From an uncultured Christensenella sp. (GTDB lineage Bacteria > Bacillota > Clostridia > Christensenellales > Borkfalkiaceae), in assembly GCA_910586065.1 (NCBI GenBank), contig CAJUGI010000007.1, positions 32,171 through 96,170 on the forward strand: DNA of 64,000 nt. The letters run 5' to 3'. Shown in pieces: positions 26,941-36,817 of this stretch. Numbering within the stretch: the stretch's first letter is position 1; the number at the start of each line of letters is the position of its first letter. A program made the position numbers and the translations under genes. The notes beneath the pieces were generated by a model. That model was not told where the DNA came from, made no database searches, and saw nothing but the letters and a program-made list of their open reading frames with translations.

Positions 26941-27200
26941 AATGATTTTATGTCGTTTGGGGCATTTTTTATCTTAATTTTGGAAGTTCAGGTGAACAAA
27001 TTTTGAATGACGGACTAAAAATGCTTTCAACCTGCTTTTGTCCGTCATTCAATTCCAATTTGGGAGCTACTCCCAATTTCAACAACGCCTTGTTGCTGAT
27101 TTTTGGGAGTATAACTCCCAAATTTAGCGTAGCTCCCCAAAATTGTGAAACATTTAGGAAACAAAATCGGGGTAAAAGCCCCGATTTTGTTTCACAACAC
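26937..27200. repeat. Hairpin-dense segment at the left end of element A
   Basis: This stretch holds a terminator-like stem (CCCAAA...TTTGGGG then CATTTTTT, about 26937-26970) and a perfect 13-bp inverted repeat (27003-27015 with 27040-27052). Two TTGGGAG...CTCCCAA palindromes follow near 27060-27120, and then a perfect 12-bp repeat ACAAAATCGGGG / CCCCGATTTTGT (27161-27190). No gene is present. It may hold integrase or excision sites or a regulatory RNA. The remainder to 27459 shows nothing I can support. Confidence 0.5.
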
Positions 27201-27459
27201 ATAGAATGTCATAAATCAGTAAGTTTCATAAGTTGACAAATTACTTTGATATATAGTAATCTATAATTGAACTCTACTAAAACTTAAATCAAAAAATTTG
27301 ATTAAGCGATTCTATACTTATTGGAATTGTAGAAATAAAGACGAAGATGAAGATTAACAAATGCCGCCGACGAAAATTACGTCGGCGGCTTATGTGTTTA
27401 ATTATATGGCAAATATTGGACTTTTTATAAATATTATATTTAGGAATATAAATATTCTA

Positions 27460-27488
27460 TTGCTTTTTAATGCTGTATATGATATACT
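27460..27488 (+). promoter_or_regulatory. Promoter of the element A operon
   Basis: TTGCTT at 27460-27465, 17-bp spacer, TATACT at 27483-27488 with TGA before it. It lies 31 bp upstream of the XRE gene. Confidence 0.65.
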
Positions 27489-27518
27489 ATAAAATACAAA
27501 ATATTAGAGGTTATTGCG

Positions 27519-27731
27519 ATGGCAGTAAGTTACAATAAACTGTGGAAATTACTTATTGATAAAGGGATGACGAAAACAGAGTTGCGTTTAGCTACCGATA
27601 TGTCTACGACTACACTTGCTAGGCTTGGTAAAAATGAAACGGTGTCTATGGACGTTATGCTCCGAATTTGCAAGGTGTTGGATTGTAAGTTTGACGACAT
27701 CGTAGATTTAACGATAGACACTAATGCTTAA
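27519..27731 (+). CDS. XRE-family helix-turn-helix regulator (70 aa)
   Basis: A Cro/CI-type protein consisting of little more than the DNA-binding domain: LIDKGMTKTELRLATDMSTTTLARLGKNE forms the HTH, and VLDCKFDDIVDL the closing helix. This short type often autoregulates restriction or defence loci, like a controller protein. The ATG at 27519 follows TTAGAGG. It heads the operon with the helicase and restriction-type genes and is read from the 27460 promoter. Confidence 0.85.
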   Translation: MAVSYNKLWKLLIDKGMTKTELRLATDMSTTTLARLGKNETVSMDVMLRICKVLDCKFDDIVDLTIDTNA

Positions 27732-27783
27732 AAATAACATAGGGTAACAGTTATTAAAAAATACATTGATAGAGGAATTGGTA

Positions 27784-30700
27784 ATGCTTGATATTATCAA
27801 CAACACAAGCAAGCTTTTAGGTGATGACCTTAAAAATGAAATAAGAAGTGGGAGCAAACTACGCATAGCTGCGTCGTGTTTTTCCATATACGCTTATTCA
27901 GCGTTAAAAGCGGAACTTGAAAAAATCGATGAGCTGAAATTTTTGTTCACTACTCCGACATTTGTTGAAGAGCAGGTAAGCGATAATATTAAGCATGAAC
28001 GCAGGGAATTTTATATTCCCAAAGAACTCTGCGGAACTGAATTTGAAATCCGTCTTAAAAATCAGATGACGCAGAAAGCTATTGCCCGTGAGTGTGCCGA
28101 TTGGTTGCGGTCAAAGGTTCATATAAAAACCTTAAAAGAGCCTGTAGCAACGCAAAGTATGATAAATATCGAAACGAACGGGGAGTATATGCACTATACA
28201 CCCGTCGGCGGATTTACAACGGCAGACTTGGGCTACGAACAGAACGAAAGCAATCTGTTAGGCATTACAAAAAGCGACATCGCCGAACAGAGTAAATTCT
28301 TCATAAATGAATTTGATAGACTTTGGAACAACACAAACAAGCTTGAAGACATAACCGCTTCCGTCATTGATTACATATCGAGTTGCTATAAAGAGAATTC
28401 GCCCGAATTTATATATTTTATTATTCTGTACAATGTGTTCCGTGAGTTTTTGAAAGATCTCGACGAAGACTTTATGCCGAACGAGGCAACTGGCTTTAAA
28501 AACAGTTTAATCTGGAACAAGCTATACAACTTCCAAAAGGACGGCGCAGTCGGCGTAATAAATAAACTTGAACGCTATAACGGCTGTATATTGGCTGACA
28601 GCGTCGGTTTAGGTAAAACCTTTACTGCTCTTGCCGTTGTGCAGTATTATTCCCTGCGCAACAAATCAATCTTAGTGCTTTGTCCTAAGCGCCTTGAACA
28701 AAATTGGCGACAATATCAGGGCAATAGCACGACTAATATTTTTTATAAAGACCGCATTCGTTTTGATGTGCTTTTCCAAACCGATTTAGGCAGAACGCAC
28801 GGCAAAAGCGGCGATATAGATTTAGCAACACTGAATTGGGGGAATTACGACTTGGTGGTAATTGACGAAAGCCACAATTTTCGCAACAATAAAGCCGTTC
28901 ACAAAAACAAAGATACGCGTTACGACTTTTCAATGAAGCGTATTATGCAGGACGGCGTAAAGACGAAGGTCTTGATGCTTTCCGCAACTCCCGTAAACAA
29001 CCGTTACAACGATTTAAAAAATCAGCTTTTATTGGCTTATGGTGGTGATTACGACGAGATGAACGCCACCATAGATGTCGGAAAAGATATACAATCCATA
29101 TTCCGTAACGCTCAAAAGGTTTTCAACGCTTGGAGCAAACTTCCTACAGGCGAACGCCACGCAAAGGATTTGTTGGATAAACTTGATATAGATTTTTCTG
29201 TAATTCTTGACAGCGTTACCATTGCAAGAAGCCGCAAGCACATTTAGAAATATTACAACGTAAACGACATTGGCAAATTCCCTTCAAGGTTGCCCGTAAA
29301 GTCTATTTATCCCACGCTTACGAATAATCCTCACGTTATGGAGTATAAGGAAATCTACGATAAACTCCTTTCTATGACTATGGACGTTTACGCACCGCTT
29401 TCGTGGTTGCAGCCTTCCAAAATAGAGAAGTACGAGGCGAAATACCGCATTGACCTTTCAAGCGAAGATAAAAATGCCAACAGTTTGGGACAGGGCTTAA
29501 CCCGTCAGATGAACCGTGAAACCGGTTTGAAAAAGTTAATGACGACAAGTCTCTTAAAACGCCTTGAAAGTAGTGTTCACGCTTTTCGCATTACGCTTGA
29601 TAAAATCATAAAACTTAACGAAGAAACAAACGCCGTCATTCAAAGATATCTGAACGGCGATAAGACCGCAAGTATTCAAAAAAAGGTTACTGCTTTTACG
29701 GTGGAAGACCCCGACGAGGATGAACTGTATTCAATAGTGGAATTGCCGGGGAACGTAATCGATATAGAACTTTCCGATTTAGACGTGGTAACGTGGCAAC
29801 GCAATATTTTGCACGATATAGAAATTCTTACGGAAATCTATACCGCTATGAAATTGGTTACTCCAGACGAGGACAATAAACTTAAAGAATTAAAAAAGCT
29901 GATAGACGATAAAATAACTAATCCTATCAATGTCGGCAATAAAAAAATTCTTATATTTTCGGCATTTGAAGACACTACAAACTACCTTTTTGAAACGGTT
30001 GCTCCCTATATATCCTCAAAATACGGGCTTTTTACCGCCAAAATTGCAGGTGGCAACAATAACAAGGCAAACGTAAACGGAAGATACGATACGGACAGGC
30101 TTTTAACGCTTTTCTCTCCGCTTTCAAAGCAACGTGCCGTTACGCTTACCGCAGAACCGAACACGCCCGATATTGATGTGCTTATCGGCACGGACTGTAT
30201 TTCCGAAGGTCAGAACTTGCAGGACTGCGATATTTGTATTAACTACGATATTCATTGGAATCCCGTCCGTATCGTTCAGCGTTTCGGACGAATTGACCGT
30301 ATAGGCAGCAGGAACGAAAAAATCCAGCTCGTCAACTTTTGGCCCGACATATCCCTTGACGAATACATAAATCTTAACAAGCGTGTTTCCGCAAGGATGA
30401 CGATAGTCAACGCAACAGCAACTGCCGACGATAATATCATTTCCGAAGAAAACGAAGAAATGGATTATCGCAAAGAACAGTTAAAGAAATTGCAGGAAGG
30501 TACTTTGCAGGACTTGGAAGACGTTGACGGTAACATATCCATTACCGATTTGGGACTTAACGACTTCATAATGGACTTGCATAATTACGTCAAAGAGTGT
30601 GGCGAGCCGAAGGGTATTACTACGGGCTTACACGCAGTCGTTTGCGCCGACGCAAGCAAAGGCATTGAAGCAGGTATTATATTCGTACTTCGTAACCGCA

Positions 30701-31068
30701 ATAACGGAGTGAACATAAATAGGCTAAACCGCCTTCACCCGTATTATCTCGTTTATCTGAAAGAGAACGGCGAAGTCGTTTACAATCATGTGGACGTAAA
30801 GTCCACGCTTGACGTTTTGCGCACTACGTCAAAGGGTATGGTAGAACCGATTGCCGAACTCTGCCGTAAGTTCAATAAAGAAACGAAAGACGGGGCAAAA
30901 ATGGATAAATATAACGCCCTTTTGGATGACGCCGTTGCAAGCATTTTGCAGGTAAAGGAAGAAAACGATTTGCTGTCGCTTTTTAAGTCGGGAAGCAAAG
31001 TTCTGTTCCAGCAACGTATTGACGGACTTGACGACTTCGAACTTATATCGTTTGTGGTAATTAAATAA
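27784..31068 (+). pseudogene. PLD-domain SNF2/DEAD-type helicase interrupted by an amber codon
   Basis: One reading frame runs from 27784 to 31068 (1094 codons) with a single TAG at 29245-29247, between RSRKHI and KYYNVNDIGKF; a CAG-to-TAG transition explains it. The N-terminal part has a PLD-like region (LRIAASCFSIYAYSALK). Helicase motif I is LADSVGLGKTFTAL, motif II is VVIDESHNFRN and motif III is MLSATPVNNR. After the stop come motif V (LIGTDCISEGQNLQDC) and motif VI (RIVQRFGRIDRIGS). Such proteins accompany restriction and phage-defence loci. Without suppression it gives a roughly 487-residue ATPase half. A start at 29290 for the second half has no ribosome site. ATG 27784 follows AGAGGA. 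Confidence 0.8.
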
Positions 31069-31085
31069 TAAAGGAGTGTTTATAA

Positions 31086-31805
31086 ATGACGATAGACATT
31101 TCAACTTGTATGCAAGATTTTGTTGCAAAAAGACGATTATTTCAAAGCGAAGCACAGTTTCAGTTTGAACTTGCTTGGCATATTCAAGAAATGTATCCTA
31201 ATTACAAGGTTTATCTTGAAGTTTTAACAGCGACAAGAAAAGATATTGCTGTTAAGAATAATACTGCCGATTCTAAAAAAAGAGCATATACAGATATTAT
31301 TGTATTTGATAGCGATGGGAATTATATTGCAATAGAGTTAAAGTACAAAACTGCATTGGGAAATTACGAAAATGATAGTATAAATTTACTTCATCATGGA
31401 GCAACAGACTTTGGAAGATTTGATTTTCTATATGACATATGGCGCATAGAACAATTAAAGCAAAATAATATACAGCAATATAATTTTAAGTTTGATTCAA
31501 CTAAATTTGCAGGTGGATATGCAATATTTTTAACAAACGAAAAAAAGTATTGGGAAGATTCCAAGGAAGAAAAAAAGGAATGTTTATATAGAGATTTTTG
31601 TATTAGTGAAAAAGACTGTATTGAAGAAGGTATACCTTTAAAATGGAACAAAAAGCCTAAAAAACCGAAATGTTGCGTGAATGGAACTTTTAGGGACACA
31701 GAATTGAAATTTAATCAAAAATATGATTTTAAATGGGAACCGTATTATAATGACGGTGTAAATCCTGAATTTAGGTATTTAATAGAAGAGATTAAAATAA
31801 AGTAA
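31086..31805 (+). CDS. Putative PD-(D/E)xK nuclease-like protein
   Basis: A 239-residue AT-rich protein. Residues about 68-92 contain YTDIIVFDSDGNYIAIELKYK, matching the D...ExK metal-binding core of restriction-like endonucleases; an earlier Glu near residue 22 (SEAQFQFELAWHIQ) could complete the site. The later part is basic with WNKKPKKPKCC. The exact family is not recognised. It starts after AAAGGAG and overlaps the next gene by TAATG. The AT-rich composition differs from the flanking helicase, which suggests later insertion into the locus. Confidence 0.55.
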   Translation: MTIDISTCMQDFVAKRRLFQSEAQFQFELAWHIQEMYPNYKVYLEVLTATRKDIAVKNNTADSKKRAYTDIIVFDSDGNYIAIELKYKTALGNYENDSINLLHHGATDFGRFDFLYDIWRIEQLKQNNIQQYNFKFDSTKFAGGYAIFLTNEKKYWEDSKEEKKECLYRDFCISEKDCIEEGIPLKWNKKPKKPKCCVNGTFRDTELKFNQKYDFKWEPYYNDGVNPEFRYLIEEIKIK

Positions 31806-33304
31806 TGTTTGAATTTAGTAGTAAAACACAAGTAAGTATTGACGATAATGAAGTTGATAATTTAAGAAAAGTTTGTAGTGAAATTTTTGGTTTAGACAAT
31901 TTTCTTGCGGAGTTTCCTCGTGTAACCAAAAAGGGCGGAAAATCTACTGACACGTATGCAAAAAACCATGATTATGTTTTAACATACTGTAAAAACATAA
32001 ATTTTGTCCGAATAAACGGTATAGCGCATATCGATAGTGGGTTTAAATTTAAAGATGAGTTTTTTGAACAAAGAGGTGCATATAAATTAAACCAAACGCT
32101 TGATTATAATACATTGCAATATAACAAAACAATGGATTATGAAATTGAACTAGACGGTAAAATTTATGTACCTGGCGGCGATTTAGAATTACAGAAACAA
32201 AGACATAACGGAAAACACGGTAAACACGATTGGGTATGGCGTTGGTCAAAAAAGTTATTTGAATTTGGCTATAAAAACGGGTGGATTGAGGTAAGTAAAA
32301 GTGGAAGAATCTATACAAAAACTTATTTGAATGCAACCATTGATAAAGATAATAACGATAATTATTATATTAAATATAGCGAGCGGACAAAGCCTATTTC
32401 GACAATGGACTTTACTGAGAGTACTTATTCTAATGATAATTCTAATAAAGAGATTACAGGATTGATGGGCTCTGCTTTATTCGATTATGTAAAACCTACT
32501 TCGTTAGTTAAGATGTTAATGTCAACTTGTACAGAAAAGAACGATATAGTTCTTGACTTTTTCTCTGGTTCGGCGACGACTGCACACGCCGTTATGCAAT
32601 TAAACGCAGAAGACGACGGCAACCGCAAATTTATTATGGTACAGCTTCCTGAACCCTGCGACGAAAAGTCTGAGGCGTATAAAGCAGGCTATAAAAACAT
32701 TTGTGAAATTGGCAAAGAGCGTATCCGCCGTGCGGGAGATAAAATCAAAAGAGAAATTGAAGAATTGAACGAAAAGCCGATTTTTATTTCAAAAAATGAA
32801 AGCGGGCAGGTTACCACATTATTTGATACGGCTAATTACATACAAGTGCAGGGTAAAGATTTAACTAAACTAATTAGAAAAGAAAAAATTGTTCCAGATA
32901 TCGGCTTCCGTGTGCTTAAACTCGATTCCTCTAATATGCAACCCGTTTACTATAATCCCGAAGAATACAGTCAGACTTTGCTTGACGATTTAACGGACAA
33001 CATAAAAGCCGACCGCACTCCGCTCGATTTGTTGTTCCAGGTTATGCTCGATTTAGGCAAGCCCCTTTCCGCTAAAATCGAAGAAAAAGATATTGCAGGC
33101 AAAAAGGTTTATATTGTAAACGATGACGATTTAATTGCTTGCTTCAATAGCAACGTAACTGAAGAAACGGTTAAGGCAATAGCTCAGCTTAAACCTTTGT
33201 ATGCAGTGTTCCGTGACAGCTCACTCGCCAACGATTCCACCGCCGCCAACTTCGACCAAATCTTTGCAACATACTCGCCTAATACCATAAGGAAGGTGTT
33301 GTAA
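31805..33304 (+). pseudogene. Type III restriction-modification methyltransferase (Mod), N-terminally truncated
   Basis: This 499-residue product matches the middle and C-terminal parts of Mod proteins. SIDDNEVDNLRKVCSEIFG at residue 11 normally lies just after the catalytic region, then comes an AT-rich target-recognition stretch, then the SAM-binding DIVLDFFSGSATTAHAVMQL and the typical tail. Beta-class Mod enzymes have the catalytic DPPY and TDW motifs upstream of SIDDNE, and these are missing. Family length is about 600-680 residues. The protein should be unable to methylate. It follows the nuclease-like gene by a TAATG overlap, so the N-terminal half was replaced, not just mutated. Confidence 0.75.
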
Positions 33305-33307
33305 GTT

Positions 33308-33997
33308 ATGGGCTACCCTGAATGTTATGCTCGTTTAAATTGCTTATGTCCGTATTATTCCGAAATAGCGTTTAGGAATTATTTTAATATTAAACAAAAA
33401 TATTTGTTTTATAAAAATGACAATTTAAACATTGATATTTTTTGCGAAGCACATTTAATAAATGAACAGAAAATGATAGCTGTTGTTTTTGCACAAATGG
33501 CAATAGAATCATTTTTTAATGATTATGCGGCGGCGTGTCTGGGGGATAATGAATTTTATGATAATTTTGATAAATTAGATATTATAGGTAAGTTTCAACT
33601 TATTACAAAGTTCATTTTAAAAAAAACTTTAGATAAAAGTTGTGAACCTTATAATAGTCTTAAATCATTAATTAAATTGCGCAATAGCTACATCCATAAT
33701 AAAAGTGAAAAATATAAACCGCTTAATCAAAAATATAATATTGAAGAAGAGCCCGACGATATTCCTCTTGAGGTAATGTACAAAAGTGAATTGAAACATT
33801 ACAAGAATATACTTCAAGTAGCTGAAATTGCAATAAAAGCTATGGCAGAAGTTACAAAATTTTTTGATGCAAGTGATGAACATGTTTCTGCAAAATTTAG
33901 TTTTTTTGGTTTTGTATCAAATCCCATTGGCTTAAAGGTAAAAGATATACAAAAAGAAATTAAAAATTTTGGTATAACTTATGAAATTCAAATTTAA
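33308..33997 (+). CDS. HEPN-type protein (putative ribonuclease)
   Basis: A 229-residue, strongly AT-rich helical protein inserted between the Mod and Res remnants. Residues about 55-135 look like a HEPN bundle: AVVFAQMAIESFFNDYAA, then the motif LRNSYIHNK near residue 124, which fits R-x4-6-H of HEPN RNases. HEPN proteins often act as RNA-cleaving toxins in defence systems; that role is inferred here. It overlaps the Res remnant by 17 nt. Composition matches the nuclease-like gene more than Mod or Res, so both may be late cargo. Confidence 0.5.
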   Translation: MGYPECYARLNCLCPYYSEIAFRNYFNIKQKYLFYKNDNLNIDIFCEAHLINEQKMIAVVFAQMAIESFFNDYAAACLGDNEFYDNFDKLDIIGKFQLITKFILKKTLDKSCEPYNSLKSLIKLRNSYIHNKSEKYKPLNQKYNIEEEPDDIPLEVMYKSELKHYKNILQVAEIAIKAMAEVTKFFDASDEHVSAKFSFFGFVSNPIGLKVKDIQKEIKNFGITYEIQI

Positions 33998-34973
33998 AAT
34001 ACAAGATTATCAGACGGAAGCGGTAGAGGCGGTTGTAAAGGTTTTTGAAGGGCAACCGTTCAATAACCGTGTTTCATATTTGCGTGATTTGGGTAATCAG
34101 ACCACACCGATACAAACGTCGTTACTTGCTGATGATTTACAGTATGTTGGAAACAACGGCAGCGGTTTCGGCAATGCGCCTATTGAGCTTTCCGACAGTC
34201 AACTGCTGGATAATATCCGTGCTTTGCAGTTGGACAATAATATCAAGCAATCGTCTGAACTTTCAAAGCCGTTCGGAAACACTTGCCGCTGTGCGCTCGA
34301 TATCGAAATGGAAACGGGTACGGGTAAAACTTATTGTTACATAAAGACTATGTTCGAGCTGAACAAAAAATACGGCTGGAGCAAGTTTATTGTTGTCGTT
34401 CCGTCTATCGCTATCCGTGAGGGTGTTAAAAAGTCTTTTGAGGTAATGGAAGACCATTTCTTCGAACAGTATAATAAGAAAGCAAGGTTCTTCGTTTACA
34501 ACAGCAAAAACTTAAATCAACTCGACAATTTTTCCGCAAGCAAAGATATTAACGTAATGATAATCAATGCGCAAGCGTTTGCGTCATCCTTGAAAGAGGG
34601 GGCAAAGAACGAGACTGCGCGCATTATTTACAGCAAGCAGGACAGCTTCGGCAGTCGCCGTCCCATTGACGTAATTGCGGCAAATCGTCCCATTATAATT
34701 TTGGACGAACCGCAGAAGCTTGGCGGCGGCGCTACGCAGTCGAGTATTAAACTTTTCAAACCGTTGTTTTCGCTCAATTACTCGGCAACGCATAAGGACG
34801 TTCATAATCTTGTGTATGTTTTGGACGCTTTGGACGCATATCAAAAAAAGCTTGTAAAGAAGATAGAAGTCAAAGGTTTTGACCTTCGTAATTTGCGCGG
34901 AACGGACGGGTTCGTTTACCTTTCGCAGATTTTGCTTGACCCGAAAAAACCGCCTATGGCAAGGCTTGCGTGA
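33981..34973 (+). pseudogene. Type III restriction endonuclease (Res), C-terminally truncated
   Basis: A 330-residue N-terminal piece of Res. The start KFKIQDYQTEAVEAVV, Walker A METGTGKTYCYI and the DEAD-type box IIILDEPQ are present, as is the following FSLNYSAT motif. The protein stops at KKPPMARLA just before the second RecA domain. Complete Res proteins are about 900-1000 residues with a C-terminal PD-(D/E)xK nuclease. The break coincides with the 5' region of the element integrase, so a recombination event joined the two. No cleavage activity is expected. Confidence 0.8.
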
Positions 34974-36168
34974 AAGGGTTGACTATATTGAATTATTTAA
35001 AAGTATTTATGCTTCGCTACATACACATAGGTTGCCTTCGGTCTTGACTACTTCGTCAAAGAAAAGGCAAGAAAGCGTATATAAAGATCAATCTTTACAA
35101 TCGGTTATAGATGGTATCGTTGAAAAAGCAGATGATATTTATAAGCTTTATACGTTACAGTTTAGTCATAAGATGGAAACAATTACTGATGATAGCATAA
35201 ATAATTTTTTATTTCAAGATCATCAAGCCAGATTTCACAGACAGGGAATCGATATTGAAGTTTCGTCCAAAGATTTAACTAAACTCAAACAGAAATTTAT
35301 CGATAAACTTAATCACAAAGACGAAAAGCCTGACAAAAAGGACAAGACCTTTGCGGAATACGCCGATGAGTGGTTGAACATTAAAAAGGTTACGACAAAG
35401 CAATCGACCTACAATGAATACGTGCGATTACTAAATCACGACATTCTGCCCGTATTCGGAGAAATAAAAGCAATAGAGATAGACAGGTGTATGTTGCAGA
35501 ACTTTCTTTTAACCTATGTTGAAAAGGGCGTTCTGCGTACGTCGCACAAACTATTTTTATTACTGCGTTGTATCTTCGATATGATTGCGGAGGACTACAA
35601 TATCCCCACGCCGATGAAGAAGGTGGTCGTACCAAACTACCAAAGTAAGAGCGGTTGTGCGTTTACCTATGAGGAAGAAAAGAAACTTGTCAATCATTGT
35701 CTCGCACACCTCAATAGAGACACGTCTCACGCCTTTCTCGTGCTGTTGTACGCAGGACTCAGGCGAAGCGAACTTGCAAGCCTGAACGTAATTGACGGCG
35801 TTTGGCTCGAATGCGAAACGAGCAAAGAGCGTATGGGCAAAAACGTAGTCAAGCGCAAAATACCCATTACGCCAATGATGAAACAAGTATTGCCGTATAT
35901 CGACTTCGAAAAGGCGAAGCGAGTCAACCTAAGTACGTTGCAAACTACAATGAAGCGGTTATTCCCGAATCATCACTCACATGAGTTAAGGCATACGTTT
36001 ATCAGCAGGTGCAAAGAGAGCGGCGTTTCGGGCGAAGTTGTAAGCATTTGGGCGGGACATTCGTTGACGGGTACGATAACGACAACCGTTTACACGCACT
36101 ATTCGGAAGAGTTTCAATTGCGCGAAGCAGAGAAAGTAAACTACACAAAATGGAATTTTGATAGCTAA
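34966..36168 (+). CDS. Tyrosine integrase of element A
   Basis: A site-specific tyrosine recombinase. The SAM-like core-binding domain covers TFAEYADEWLNIKKVTTKQS. Catalytic residues are Arg in AGLRRSELAS, HELRHTF (His and Arg), WAGHS and the Tyr in VYTHYSEE. The arm-binding part is recognisable from ARFHRQGIDIEVSSKDLTKL, which aligns with the integrases of elements B and C. The 5' end is uncertain: the frame is open upstream from 34879 through the Res breakpoint, a TTG at 34966 and an ATG at 35173 are candidates, and neither has a good ribosome site. It ends 170 bp before the A/B attachment site. Confidence 0.85.
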   Translation: MRERVDYIELFKSIYASLHTHRLPSVLTTSSKKRQESVYKDQSLQSVIDGIVEKADDIYKLYTLQFSHKMETITDDSINNFLFQDHQARFHRQGIDIEVSSKDLTKLKQKFIDKLNHKDEKPDKKDKTFAEYADEWLNIKKVTTKQSTYNEYVRLLNHDILPVFGEIKAIEIDRCMLQNFLLTYVEKGVLRTSHKLFLLLRCIFDMIAEDYNIPTPMKKVVVPNYQSKSGCAFTYEEEKKLVNHCLAHLNRDTSHAFLVLLYAGLRRSELASLNVIDGVWLECETSKERMGKNVVKRKIPITPMMKQVLPYIDFEKAKRVNLSTLQTTMKRLFPNHHSHELRHTFISRCKESGVSGEVVSIWAGHSLTGTITTTVYTHYSEEFQLREAEKVNYTKWNFDS

Positions 36169-36182
36169 AAACCCTTAAAATT

Positions 36183-36200
36183 ACTCCCAAAAAACTCCCC
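36183..36200 (+). repeat. Putative integrase arm repeats, element A right end
   Basis: Two ACTCCC copies at 36183 and 36194, 11 bp apart, in the same orientation as the pair near the left end of element A. Confidence 0.45.
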
Positions 36201-36289
36201 AATTTATAAAAAAATCAGCAAAATCTCTCGGCAAAAAGATTTGAAAAGCAAAGATTTTTGCCGAAAAAGGAGCGCCAAGTGCAAAAAAT

Positions 36290-36315
36290 GACAGGTTTTC
36301 TGCTGAAAACCTGTC
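36290..36315 (+). terminator. Hairpin terminator after the element A integrase
   Basis: A perfect 11-bp stem, GACAGGTTTTC / GAAAACCTGTC, with loop TGCT, followed by AAAAATG. A second stem, CGGCAAAAA/TTTTTGCCG, lies at about 36228-36263. Confidence 0.55.
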
Positions 36316-36340
36316 AAAAATGCCGCTTTGCCGCGACGCT

Positions 36341-36384
36341 GGCTGGGGCGAAGTGATTCGAACACCCGAATGACGGAGTCAGAG
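36341..36384 (-). repeat. Attachment site between elements A and B
   Basis: A tRNA-Gln 3'-end copy in which the last 17 bases (CGAATGACGGAGTCAGAG side) match the resident tRNA, but the T arm reads GATTCGAACACCC and the acceptor strand TGGGGCG. It still folds as a T arm, so it looks like the 3' end of a tRNA-Gln from another host. Confidence 0.7.
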
Positions 36385-36454
36385 GGCGACGGAACGCCCG
36401 AAAAAGTCCGTTTTTATATAGATTTTCGCCGATTTTGCATAGTTTTTTATATAC

Positions 36455-36472
36455 AGTCCCCCAAAGTCCCCG
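36455..36472 (+). repeat. Putative integrase arm repeats, element B left end
   Basis: AGTCCC at 36455 and again at 36465, 10 bp apart, 71 bp inside the attachment core. Same orientation as the pair at the right end of element B. Confidence 0.4.
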
Positions 36473-36504
36473 CGACTTCGGGGGCATTTCTTTAATTTAA
36501 CCGC

Positions 36505-36534
36505 TTGACAAAAGTCGCGCGGGCGTGCTAAAAT
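36505..36534 (+). promoter_or_regulatory. Promoter of a short antisense RNA
   Basis: TTGACA at 36505-36510, 18-bp spacer, TAAAAT at 36529-36534. Confidence 0.6.
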
Positions 36535-36540
36535 AAAAAC

Positions 36541-36625
36541 ACAGCAAGGGTGACCTTATAAACGGTTAGCCCGAGCCTACGATTAAATAACCGCCGACGG
36601 GGTCAAGCGTGGCGGTTATTTTTTT
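36541..36625 (+). ncRNA. Putative ~85-nt antisense RNA
   Basis: A predicted transcript from the 36505 promoter to a terminator made of a perfect 10-bp stem, AATAACCGCC (36586-36595) with GGCGGTTATT (36611-36620), ending in seven T residues. Its 3' end overlaps the 3' end of the small gene on the opposite strand. The layout resembles a type I toxin-antitoxin pair. No reading frame of note is inside. Confidence 0.5.
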
Positions 36626-36720
36626 ATGATTATGTAGATTTTGTCCTTGGTAACTCTGAACGAGCGAACCGCGCCGAGCTCCACCAAACGGCAGAGCAGG
36701 CGCAGGAAGTCAAATTCCAT
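36616..36720 (-). CDS. Small protein, 34 aa, convergent with an antisense RNA
   Basis: Begins MEFDFLRLLCRLVELGAV and ends DKIYIIIKK. The ATG at 36720 follows a strong GAGGGGGTG ribosome site, and a consensus promoter lies about 100 bp upstream (36818-36846). The product is short, amphipathic and basic at the end. It is not a clear membrane helix, so a pore-type toxin role is uncertain. The 3' end is covered by the antisense RNA. It is too short for automated gene calling, and its real translation is inferred. Confidence 0.5.
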   Translation of the reverse strand: MEFDFLRLLCRLVELGAVRSFRVTKDKIYIIIKK

Positions 36721-36817
36721 AAAATCACCCCCTCGCGAGAAAATTTTCATTTTCCCCCTTTGGGGCAAACCGCCTAAAAGGTTTAACTTGCTGTGGGTGG
36801 GCTACCACCATAACCGA

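Noticed and set aside
29290..31068. The second half of the helicase as an independent gene
   Set aside because: It is in the same frame as the first half with only one TAG between them, and no ribosome site precedes a start there. Treated as one interrupted gene.
36341..36384. A functional second tRNA-Gln at the A/B junction
   Set aside because: Only the 3' part is tRNA-like. The sequence beyond the anticodon loop (GGCGACGGAACG) cannot complete a D arm or acceptor stem.
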